13,306 nucleotides of DNA. Source: Actinomycetes bacterium (GTDB taxonomy: Bacteria; Actinomycetota; Actinomycetes; Mycobacteriales; Micromonosporaceae). Positions 6,564-12,901 of this stretch are shown one piece after another; position 1 is the first letter of the stretch; the number at the start of each line of letters is the position of its first letter. The stretch is taken from the NCBI GenBank assembly GCA_021793335.1, contig JAJYSW010000074.1, forward strand, positions 1 to 13,306. The letters run 5' to 3'. Below the pieces are notes generated by a model, which searched no databases, was not told the DNA's origin, and saw only the letters and a program-made list of their open reading frames with translations. The translations under genes were made by a program, and so were the position numbers.

Positions 6564-8030
6564 TTGCGACTCAAGTCCAGACGGATGATCGCCTCGCTGT
6601 CCGCGGCCCTGGCCGTGGCCGCGTCGGTGGCGATCGTCGCCGTCGCCAACCCCTTCACGGCCGGAGCGCAGGTCATCTGCTCTCCCGCGTGGCAGTCCAG
6701 TGCAATCTACGTCGGCGGCGACCAGGCCGCCCACAACGGCATCGAGTACCGCGCCAAGTGGTGGACCACCGGCGAAGAGCCCGGCACCACCGGTGAATGG
6801 GGCGTCTGGGAGTCCCTCGGCGAGTGCGGTGACGGCGGCGGGCCCACCGAAGAGCCGACCGACGAACCCACTGACGAGCCCACCGACGGACCGACCGATC
6901 CTCCGGTCGACCCGCCCACCGAGCAGTACAACGTCGCCTACTTCACCGAGTGGGGCGTCTACGGCCGCGACTACCACGTCAAGGACATCGTGACCTCCGG
7001 CTCGGCCGAGAAGCTCACCCACATCATGTACGCCTTCGGCAACGTCCAGAACGGGCAGTGCCAGCTCGACGACTCCTTCGCGGCGATCGAGAAGGCCTAC
7101 ACGGCGGAAGAATCCGTCGACGGCGTGGCCGACGCCTGGGACGACCCGCTGCGCGGCAACTTCAACCAGCTGGTGAAGCTCAAAGAGATGTACCCGCACA
7201 TCAAGGTCGTGTGGTCCTTCGGCGGCTGGACCTACTCCGGCGGCTTCGGCCAGGCCGCGCAGAACCCCGCGGCCTTCGCCCAGTCCTGCTACAACCTGAT
7301 CCACGACCAGCGCTGGGACGGCCTGTTCGACGGCATCGACATCGACTGGGAATACCCGAACGCCTGCGGCCTCACCTGTGACGACAGCGGCCCCGGGGCC
7401 TTCCCGGCACTGATGAGCGCGCTCCGCACCGAGTTCGGGAACGAACTGGTCACCGCGGCCATCACCGCGGACGGCACCTCCGGCGGCAAGATCGACCTCG
7501 GCGGCTACGACCAGGCGGCGCAGTACGTCGACTTCTACATGGTCATGACGTACGACTTCTTCGGCGCCTGGGACGCGGACGGGCCGACCGCCCCGCACTC
7601 CCCGCTGACCGAGTACAACGGCATCCCGATCGACGGCTTCACCGCTGAGACGGCGATCGGCAAACTCAAATCGATCGGCGTCCCGGCCGACAAGATGCTG
7701 CTCGGCTTCGGCTTCTACGGCCGCGGCTGGACCGGCGTCAGCGACGGGGCCCCCGGCGGCTCGGCCACCGGCGCCGCACCGGGCGCCTACGAGGCCGGCA
7801 TCGAGGACTACAAGATCCTCGTGAACAAGTGCCCCACCACCGGCACCATCGCCAGCACCGCGTACGCCCACTGCGGCAACGAGTGGTGGAGCTACGACAC
7901 GCCTGCGACGATCGCAGGGAAGGTCGACTGGCTCAACGGCCAAGGGCTGCTCGGCGCGTTCTCCTGGGAACTGTCGGGTGACACCAGCGGCGGCGACCTC
8001 GTCGCTGCCATCCACAACGGACTGAACTAG
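6564..8030 (+). CDS. Secreted family 18 chitinase with N-terminal CBM5/12
   Basis: This 488-residue exported enzyme hydrolyses beta-1,4 bonds in chitin. Layout: Sec-type signal peptide with basic MRLKSRR, a hydrophobic core and probable cleavage after AGA near residue 35; chitin-binding module CBM5/12 at about 37-88 (W43, Y49, Y62, WW 66-67, W79, W82; C39 and C88 likely paired); an acidic Pro-Thr linker (94-118, repeated PTDE units); GH18 barrel from about 122 to the end. Catalytic signature is FDGIDIDWEYP with D256, D259, D261 and acid/base E263. WSFGGW (217-222) and MTYDFFGAWD (328-337) are the other typical barrel strands. The start is TTG 6564: AGGAGG (6553-6558) is 5 nt upstream and it gives the positively charged signal-peptide end. 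An in-frame ATG at 6585 would remove that. The gene is monocistronic, with its own promoter and downstream hairpins. Confidence 0.96.
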   Translation: MRLKSRRMIASLSAALAVAASVAIVAVANPFTAGAQVICSPAWQSSAIYVGGDQAAHNGIEYRAKWWTTGEEPGTTGEWGVWESLGECGDGGGPTEEPTDEPTDEPTDGPTDPPVDPPTEQYNVAYFTEWGVYGRDYHVKDIVTSGSAEKLTHIMYAFGNVQNGQCQLDDSFAAIEKAYTAEESVDGVADAWDDPLRGNFNQLVKLKEMYPHIKVVWSFGGWTYSGGFGQAAQNPAAFAQSCYNLIHDQRWDGLFDGIDIDWEYPNACGLTCDDSGPGAFPALMSALRTEFGNELVTAAITADGTSGGKIDLGGYDQAAQYVDFYMVMTYDFFGAWDADGPTAPHSPLTEYNGIPIDGFTAETAIGKLKSIGVPADKMLLGFGFYGRGWTGVSDGAPGGSATGAAPGAYEAGIEDYKILVNKCPTTGTIASTAYAHCGNEWWSYDTPATIAGKVDWLNGQGLLGAFSWELSGDTSGGDLVAAIHNGLN

Positions 8031-8037
8031 TCCATTC

Positions 8038-8097
8038 GCCGCAGGCGACTCCGGCGGGGCCGATAGGCTGGCGCGCCCCAACGGAGACGCCTGCGGC
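8038..8097 (+). terminator. Long hairpin after chitinase (U-less terminator candidate)
   Basis: Arms 8038-8053 and 8082-8097 (GCCGCAGGCGACTCCG against CGGAGACGCCTGCGGC) pair at 15 of 16 positions, with an inner GGGGC/GCCCC stem (8056-8060 with 8075-8079). It begins seven bases after the chitinase stop and has no T-run, as is common for actinobacterial terminators. Confidence 0.6.
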
Positions 8098-8107
8098 GCT
8101 CGCAGGA

Positions 8108-8135
8108 CCGGGCGCCAAGGGGAGCCGGCGCCCGG
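8108..8135. repeat. Second hairpin in the convergent gap
   Basis: CCGGGCGCC (8108-8116) and GGCGCCCGG (8127-8135) form a perfect 9-bp stem with a 10-nt loop. It may assist termination from either side. No T-run is present. Confidence 0.5.
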
Positions 8136-8187
8136 CCGCGCACAAGCCCTCACCGACTCGCATCGCCGTGCGGACGCCGCGAGAAAA

Positions 8188-8221
8188 GAGGCCCCGGCCC
8201 GCACGTGCGGGCCGGGGCCTC
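8188..8221 (-). terminator. 34-bp perfect palindrome, terminator of the PRC-barrel gene
   Basis: GAGGCCCCGGCCCGCA at 8188-8203 is followed by CG and then its exact reverse complement at 8206-8221. On the minus strand the hairpin begins 11 nt after the PRC gene stop and is followed by TTTT (8187-8184), the order expected of an intrinsic terminator. On the plus strand no T-run follows, so it mainly serves the leftward gene. Confidence 0.8.
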
Positions 8222-8232
8222 GATCCGTCTCC

Positions 8233-8649
8233 TCACCGGAACGGGTATCCCGGATAGATGTAGCCCACGCCCCAGTGGGGCATGAACCCGTAGTACCCGT
8301 AGACATCCTCATAGGGACGCTCGGGCTCGGGGGTCAGTTCGGGATCGTAGACCGGACCGGAAGCGACATGAGCGCGGTCGCGGTTGACGTACACATGCGC
8401 GTCGTCGACGCTCGTGACGGCATCCACCGGCACCAGCACCTGCTTCTTCCCCATACCGAGGAAACCGCCGGAGCCCACCTCCAGGAACCGGACCCTGCGC
8501 TCGCGCCGATCGATGATCAGCCCGTCGACCTTGCCGGTCTCCTCGCCGTTCCGATCGACCACCGTGTGGCCGCGGACGTCGTCGACCTCGGCGGCGAGCG
8601 TCAGATCCGTGTCGCCGAGCCGCACGAGGGTCGCCGTCTCATCAGCCAT
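8233..8649 (-). CDS. PRC-barrel domain protein with Tyr-rich C-terminal tail
   Basis: This 138-residue protein has a PRC-barrel-like domain at about 22-92: VDDVRGHTVVDRNGEETGKVDGLIIDRR, then VRFLEVGSGGFLGMGKKQVLVPVDAV. These compact beta-barrels occur in RimM, photosynthetic reaction centre H subunits and many small stress-linked actinobacterial proteins. The tail (103-138) is unusual, with seven tyrosines plus prolines and aromatics, ending YIYPGYPFR. There is no signal peptide or membrane segment. The start is ATG 8649, with AAGGGAG (8654-8660) just upstream and the SigB-type promoter at 8683-8708. A longer in-frame start at 8703 would lie within that promoter and is rejected. It sits 99 nt downstream of the clp gene on the same strand, with its own promoter and terminator. 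Molecular function is unknown; a stress role is inferred from the promoter. Confidence 0.85.
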   Translation of the reverse strand: MADETATLVRLGDTDLTLAAEVDDVRGHTVVDRNGEETGKVDGLIIDRRERRVRFLEVGSGGFLGMGKKQVLVPVDAVTSVDDAHVYVNRDRAHVASGPVYDPELTPEPERPYEDVYGYYGFMPHWGVGYIYPGYPFR

Positions 8650-8682
8650 GATGCTCCCTTCGTCGCGTATGACCCCGATCGG

Positions 8683-8708
8683 ATACCCGAGAGTTCCGAA
8701 CACGAAAC
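8683..8708 (-). promoter_or_regulatory. General-stress sigma factor (SigB/SigF-type) promoter for the PRC-barrel gene
   Basis: Read on the minus strand, GTTT (8708-8705), a 16-nt spacer and GGGTAT (8688-8683) match the actinobacterial SigB/SigF consensus GTTT-N14-17-GGGTA[TC] completely. The -10 ends 33 nt before the chosen ATG at 8649, leaving room for a short leader and the ribosome site. Confidence 0.8.
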
Positions 8709-8748
8709 GCCCGTACGAGGGTCGAGCCGCCGCCCACTCGCCGGGCGC

Positions 8749-11250
8749 TCAGGCCACGGCGGGCTCCGTGACGTGGAAGACCAGCTCATCGCCTTGGCGG
8801 TCAACAGTCACCCGCTGCCCGGCCCCGATCCGGCCGTGCAGCAGCATGAGCGACAGCTCGTTGTCGACCTCCCGCTGGATGGTGCGGCGCATCGGCCGGG
8901 CCCCGAACTCAGGTTCGTAGCCGTGCTCGGCGATCCACTCCACCGCCTCGGGCGTGAAATCGACGGCGATGTCCTGGGCGTGCAGCCGACGACGGGTCTC
9001 ATCCAGCATCAAGGCGACGATCTGCCGGAGCTGCGCCGGCTCCAACTGCCCGAAGGTGATGATGTCGTCGATCCGGTTGAGGAACTCCGGCCGGAAGTGC
9101 TCACGCAAGGTGGGCATCAGCCGATCCCGCAGCGTATTGCCCTCCTCCGCATCGGGCGAGGTGAAACCCACAGGGCCCGAACGGAACAGATCCGCTCCCA
9201 AGTTGCTGGTCATGATGAGGACGGTGTTCTTGAAATCCACCGTGCGGCCCTGCGCGTCGGTGAGACGGCCGTCGTCGAGGACCTGCAGCAGGGCGTTGAA
9301 CACGTCGGGGTGCGCCTTCTCGATCTCGTCCAGCAGCACCACCGAGTACGGCCGGCGCCGCACCTGCTCGGTGAGCTCCCCGGCCTCCTCATAACCGACA
9401 TACCCGGGCGGAGCGCCGACGAGCCGACTGACCGTGTGACGCTCCTGGAACTCGCTCATGTCCATGCGGATCATCCGGCCGTCGTCGCCGAACAGCGCTT
9501 CGGCCAACGCCTTGGCCAGTTCCGTCTTGCCCACCCCGGTAGGACCGAGGAACAGGAAACTGCCGATCGGACGGTCCGGGTCGCCCAGGCCCGCCCGCGA
9601 CCGGCGCACGGCCTCGGCCACCGTCTGCACCGCATCGTTCTGCCCGATGATGCGCTGGTGCAGGTGCTCTTCCAGGCGCAGCAGCCGGTGCTTCTCCTCC
9701 TCGGTGAGCTGACTGGCCGGGATGCCGGTCGAACGGGCGACGATCTCGGCGATGCCCTCCTCGGCCACCACGGAGAAGCCGTTGCCCTCGGCCCCGTCCC
9801 GCAGCTCATCGATCCGCCCTCGCAGTGAGGCAATCTCATCGCGCAGCGAGGAGGCCCGCTCGTACTGCTCGTCGGCGACGGCCTGGTCCTTGTCCCGGAC
9901 CAGCTGCTCCAGCTGCTGCTCCAGATCGCGGCGCTCGGCGCCGGGCCGACGGCTCTGCAAGCGGATGCGCGCCCCCGCCTGGTCGATCAGATCGATCGCC
10001 TTGTCCGGCAGGAACCGGTCGGTGATGTAACGGTCGGACAGCTCGGCCGCGGCGACGAGGGCCTCGTCGGTGAAACGCACCTGATGGTGGGCCTCGTAGC
10101 GGTCGCGCAGCCCGTGCAGGATCGCGATCGTGTCCTCGACGGTGGGCTCGGGAGTCAGGATCGGCTGGAACCGCCGCTCCAGCGCCGGGTCCTTCTCAAT
10201 GTGCTTGCGGTACTCGTCCAAGGTCGTCGCCCCGATGGCGTGCAGCTCGCCCCGAGCCAGCGCGGGCTTGAGCATGTTGCCCGCGCCGGTGCCGCCCTCC
10301 GAGGCCCCGGCGGTGACGACGGTGTGCAGTTCGTCGATGAACACGATGAGATCCTCGCCGTGCTCGCGGATCTCGTCCACGACGTTCTTGATCCGCTCCT
10401 CGAAGTCGCCGCGATAGCGGGTGCCGGCGACCAGCTCGGTGAGGTCCAGCTGCATCACGCGCCGGTCGGCCAGCGTGTCGGGCACCTCGCCGTCGACGAT
10501 GCGCTGCGCGATGCCCTCGACGATCGCGGTCTTGCCCACTCCTGCCTCGCCGATGAGCACCGGGTTGTTCTTGGTGCGCCGCGACAGCACCTCAAGGGTC
10601 TGCTCGATCTCGTTCTCCCGGCCGATGACGGGGTCGATCTCGCCTCGGCGGGCCAGATCGGTGAGGTCCCGGCCGTACTGGTCCAGCGTCGGCGTAGTGC
10701 TCGACGGCGGCTGTTCGGGCGGCTGAGGCCGGCCGGTCGCCGCCGACTGGAGGGACTGCGGAGTGATGTGATGAGCGCCGAGCATCCGGCCGGCCGCCGA
10801 CTCCTGGTTTGCCGACAGCGCCAGCAGCACGTGCTCGGGGCCGATATAGGACGACCCGAGTGAGTGCGCGAGCTGGTGGGCGTCCAGCAGCGCGCGCTTG
10901 GCCGCCGGCGTCAACGTGGGAGGCTCCTCCCGCCGCGCTCCTCGGGGCACCTGCCGCTCGATCTCGGCGGTCAGCTCGTCCGGTTCGACTCCCGCCCGAG
11001 ACAGCAGCTGCCGGGTCGGTTCCAGCTGCGCGGCGGCCCACAGCAGGTGCTCCGCGTCGAGATCGACGCTGCCCCATTCCATGGTCTGCCGGATGGCGGC
11101 GGCCATCAGCTCGCGGGCCTGGTCGCTCATCATCCGGGTGATGTCCACCCGCCGCAGCTGCCGCTGCGGACCGGATGGGCCGAAGAACCGTGCGAGGAAC
11201 TCGTCGAGAGGGCTGTGCTCGAACCTGCCCTGGTCGAAGAAGTCGGACAT
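8749..11250 (-). CDS. ClpC-type AAA+ unfoldase (Clp protease ATPase paralog)
   Basis: This 833-residue double-AAA+ ATPase unfolds proteins and probably feeds ClpP. It has an unusual head (MSDFFDQGRFEHSPLDEFLARFFG), a Clp N-domain with two halves (about 38-100 and 112-175), Walker A1 GEAGVGKT (234-241), Walker B1 IVFIDE (302-307), a short middle region with a UVR-like helix pair (about 445-485), Walker A2 GPTGVGKT (569-576) and Walker B2 VVLLDE (637-642). The loop GPVGFTS (692-698) contains VGF, the ClpP-docking tripeptide of ClpC, which ClpB lacks. The short middle domain also argues against ClpB. The N-terminus differs from housekeeping ClpC (MFERFTDRARRVV), so this is a paralog. The start is ATG 11250 with GGAGG at 11260-11256, 5 nt away. 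The open frame continues upstream to 11616, but that translation is low-complexity and unlike Clp. Confidence 0.93.
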   Translation of the reverse strand: MSDFFDQGRFEHSPLDEFLARFFGPSGPQRQLRRVDITRMMSDQARELMAAAIRQTMEWGSVDLDAEHLLWAAAQLEPTRQLLSRAGVEPDELTAEIERQVPRGARREEPPTLTPAAKRALLDAHQLAHSLGSSYIGPEHVLLALSANQESAAGRMLGAHHITPQSLQSAATGRPQPPEQPPSSTTPTLDQYGRDLTDLARRGEIDPVIGRENEIEQTLEVLSRRTKNNPVLIGEAGVGKTAIVEGIAQRIVDGEVPDTLADRRVMQLDLTELVAGTRYRGDFEERIKNVVDEIREHGEDLIVFIDELHTVVTAGASEGGTGAGNMLKPALARGELHAIGATTLDEYRKHIEKDPALERRFQPILTPEPTVEDTIAILHGLRDRYEAHHQVRFTDEALVAAAELSDRYITDRFLPDKAIDLIDQAGARIRLQSRRPGAERRDLEQQLEQLVRDKDQAVADEQYERASSLRDEIASLRGRIDELRDGAEGNGFSVVAEEGIAEIVARSTGIPASQLTEEEKHRLLRLEEHLHQRIIGQNDAVQTVAEAVRRSRAGLGDPDRPIGSFLFLGPTGVGKTELAKALAEALFGDDGRMIRMDMSEFQERHTVSRLVGAPPGYVGYEEAGELTEQVRRRPYSVVLLDEIEKAHPDVFNALLQVLDDGRLTDAQGRTVDFKNTVLIMTSNLGADLFRSGPVGFTSPDAEEGNTLRDRLMPTLREHFRPEFLNRIDDIITFGQLEPAQLRQIVALMLDETRRRLHAQDIAVDFTPEAVEWIAEHGYEPEFGARPMRRTIQREVDNELSLMLLHGRIGAGQRVTVDRQGDELVFHVTEPAVA

Positions 11251-11297
11251 CGATGCCTCCGTCGTCGTCGGCGCCCGTCGGCGCGCCAGTCCACAGC

Positions 11298-11322
11298 GTT
11301 CCCGCTCGGCACGCGATGAAAC
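11298..11322 (-). promoter_or_regulatory. Weak SigB-type promoter candidate for the clp gene
   Basis: On the minus strand GTTT (11322-11319), 15 nt, then GGGAAC (11303-11298) matches GTTT-N15-GGGTA[TC] with one mismatch (A for T at the fourth -10 base). It ends 47 nt before the clp ATG. It is suggestive only because the neighbouring PRC gene has a full match. Confidence 0.35.
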
Positions 11323-11570
11323 GCCGGGCACGCGGAACACCGGGGCGGGGGCGTCGCCGCTGTCGGAGCCAGCCTCGTCCTCCCGGTGGACGGGCCTTAA
11401 ATCCCCGGTTGGTCGCGGCGTCGAACGTGCCTCGGTAGGCGTTCTGTCAGGACGATCCGGCCGGTGTCCGCGCCGCGCAGAACGCGTTGGGGGAGTGCGG
11501 CGTCTGTGGCACGGCCATGCCGCGTGGTTCGACCGGTGCACGAGTCTGTGGAGGCCGGGACACGAGCGAT

Positions 11571-11590
11571 GCATGTTCGCGTCAACATGC
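11571..11590. repeat. Inverted repeat GCATGTT-n6-AACATGC
   Basis: A perfect 7-bp dyad with a 6-nt centre lies about 320 bp upstream of the clp start. A second dyad starts ten bases later. It could be a regulator site, or a remnant structure downstream of the hydrolase gene. Confidence 0.4.
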
Positions 11591-11599
11591 TTCGTTCTC

Positions 11600-11613
11600 A
11601 CCGATTCATCGGT
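11600..11613. repeat. Inverted repeat ACCGAT-TC-ATCGGT
   Basis: A perfect 6-bp dyad with a 2-nt centre. Its size fits a dimeric DNA-binding protein site. It has no T-run, so it is not an obvious terminator for the hydrolase gene, which ends about 100 bp away. Confidence 0.4.
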
Positions 11614-11712
11614 CACAAGCCTCAGGTACGTCTGTTTTCACGCGGGAGCCCGGATTCCAGGTGGCGTACCGCCTCGGGAGGGTGGGGGTCTCGACGCAGC
11701 GGGCCTCGCGTC

Positions 11713-12678
11713 TCAGGCGGCGATGAATTCGAACGGCTCGGTCGGCTCGAACCGGTCGTTGACCGCTTTGCCGAGCGGCAGCGAAGCCGGGTCCAGCCGC
11801 ATCGTCTGAGAGAAGTCGAGGTCGCGCAGCTCGATCCAGATGATGTCGGGCGACGTGGACGATTCGAATGCGTACACCGAGTTGGTCAGGTCGGTCAGGG
11901 TCCGCCAGATCGTCTTGGCGATGTTGGGACGGTCCGGATCGGGGGTGCTGAACGGCTGCCCGGTGTTCCGCATGACGCTGAGCAGCGCGGCGTACGCCGA
12001 TGTCGTCGTCTCGGGGCGGGGCAGCCGGTCCAGGTAATAGGAGGCCCGGACGAACCGGTCGGCGGCCTCGGTCGTCCCCGGCAACGGCAGCTCGCCGCCG
12101 AAGCCCACATAGCGTTCGAGGTGGGAGAGCTGCTCGTCGAACGGCGGCGAATTGGTCATGACGCGGTACTGCGCGCCGTGGCGGATGACGGGGTGGCCGT
12201 CCAGGTACTCGACGATCGCCGAATCGCCGCTCGCGTCGTCGAGCGCGAGGTGCACCGTCGAGTAGCGCTTGGTCCGCTCGTCGAAGACCGGGCGGGGCTG
12301 GAAGGGGGAGGAGCGCATCAGCTCGACCGCTTCCGCGACGTTCGCGCAGGTGTCCAGAAGATATTGGGCCCATATCGACACCGCGAGAGCGGGGAGTTCG
12401 GGCTTGCGCGGCCCGAAATCGGACTCGGTCAGCCACAGCAGGTGGGCGGCCAGACCGGCCTCGTTGATCCCGTCGCTGGTGGCAATGTCATAGCTGGAGG
12501 CGATGACCGAGCCGTATGAGGCCGTCCAGCGCAGTGTGTTCGCATCGCCGGGCAGGCCGGTCCGAGCGGCTCCGCGCGGCATGACCCACAGCCGGGTGGC
12601 CATGTCGATCCCCCAGTCCATGTTCCGACCGACCAGGACGGCTTGTTCGTTGTCGGCCCACAGGACACGTGTGCACAT
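11713..12678 (-). CDS. Linear amide C-N hydrolase, choloylglycine hydrolase/penicillin acylase family
   Basis: This 321-residue N-terminal-nucleophile hydrolase is expected to cleave non-peptide amide bonds (bile-salt, penicillin V or N-acyl type). The substrate cannot be told from sequence. Catalytic Cys2 follows the initiator Met (MCTRVLWADN). R18 and D21 lie in GRNMDWGID, an Asn in DGINEAGL (N72), N176 in MTNSPPF, and R208/R211 in ADRFVRASYYL. These match the C/R/D/N/N/R set of the family. ATG 12678 is chosen because it exposes Cys2 after Met removal. A GTG at 12687 would place four residues (MKLM) before the Cys. The ribosome site is weak for both. There is no signal peptide, so it is probably cytoplasmic, and no Asn-containing spacer propeptide is visible. 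It lies 462 bp upstream of clp on the same strand and is probably transcribed separately. Confidence 0.9.
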   Translation of the reverse strand: MCTRVLWADNEQAVLVGRNMDWGIDMATRLWVMPRGAARTGLPGDANTLRWTASYGSVIASSYDIATSDGINEAGLAAHLLWLTESDFGPRKPELPALAVSIWAQYLLDTCANVAEAVELMRSSPFQPRPVFDERTKRYSTVHLALDDASGDSAIVEYLDGHPVIRHGAQYRVMTNSPPFDEQLSHLERYVGFGGELPLPGTTEAADRFVRASYYLDRLPRPETTTSAYAALLSVMRNTGQPFSTPDPDRPNIAKTIWRTLTDLTNSVYAFESSTSPDIIWIELRDLDFSQTMRLDPASLPLGKAVNDRFEPTEPFEFIAA

Positions 12679-12901
12679 GAGCTTCACGGTAAGTCACCGC
12701 GTCGTTCGCTGTAGTCGATTCGCCGAATCCCCTTCCGCCGTCTCGGGCCGCACTCGGTCGCCTCCGACGTCGCCGCGGGCCCCCGGGTGATGCAGGAGCC
12801 CGAACGCCGGCCACGAGCGTCCGGGGCCGTCCCCGCACGGCCCGCACGGTCCAGACCGCACAGGATCGCCGTGGTTCCGGTGGTGAACGGCCGCGTCTCT
12901 A
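12679..12901. other. Intergenic region between hydrolase and IS3 remnant
   Basis: No gene is supported. It should hold the hydrolase promoter, but no clear -35/-10 pair was found. The one visible site is the palindrome at 12717-12729. Confidence 0.4.
12717..12729. promoter_or_regulatory. Palindrome upstream of hydrolase, operator candidate
   Basis: GATTCG-C-CGAATC is a perfect 6-bp dyad ending 38 nt before the hydrolase ATG, in the expected promoter/leader region. The binding protein is unknown. Confidence 0.4.

Larger units (their letters stand above)
11251..11712. other. 462-bp intergenic region upstream of clp
   Basis: No gene is supported on either strand. From the clp side it holds the ribosome site (GGAGG, 11256-11260), the weak stress-promoter candidate, then two inverted repeats at 11571-11613. 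A short plus-strand frame from TTG 11487 reads ECGVCGTAMPRGSTGARVC and further on SDACSRQ. That recalls small zinc-ribbon proteins, but it lacks a ribosome site and the second cysteine pair is badly spaced. Confidence 0.5.

Noticed and set aside
6840..6917. Tandem repeat in the chitinase gene as a mobile or CRISPR-like repeat
   Set aside because: It is the in-frame Pro-Thr-Asp/Glu linker between the chitin-binding and catalytic domains.
6531..8312. 593-codon minus-strand frame across the chitinase
   Set aside because: Crosses the chitinase, its promoter and the terminator hairpins; composition is typical of an antisense shadow.
8650..8703. Longer start for the PRC-barrel protein
   Set aside because: ATG 8703 lies inside the GTTT-N16-GGGTAT promoter, upstream of the expected transcript start; ATG 8649 has a ribosome site.
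8275..9828. 517-codon plus-strand frame across PRC and clp genes
   Set aside because: Spans two minus-strand genes and the stress promoter; no domain resemblance.
11251..11616. N-terminal extension of the Clp protein
   Set aside because: In frame, but the translation is Arg/Pro/Thr-rich with no Clp similarity, and GGAGG is ideally placed for ATG 11250.
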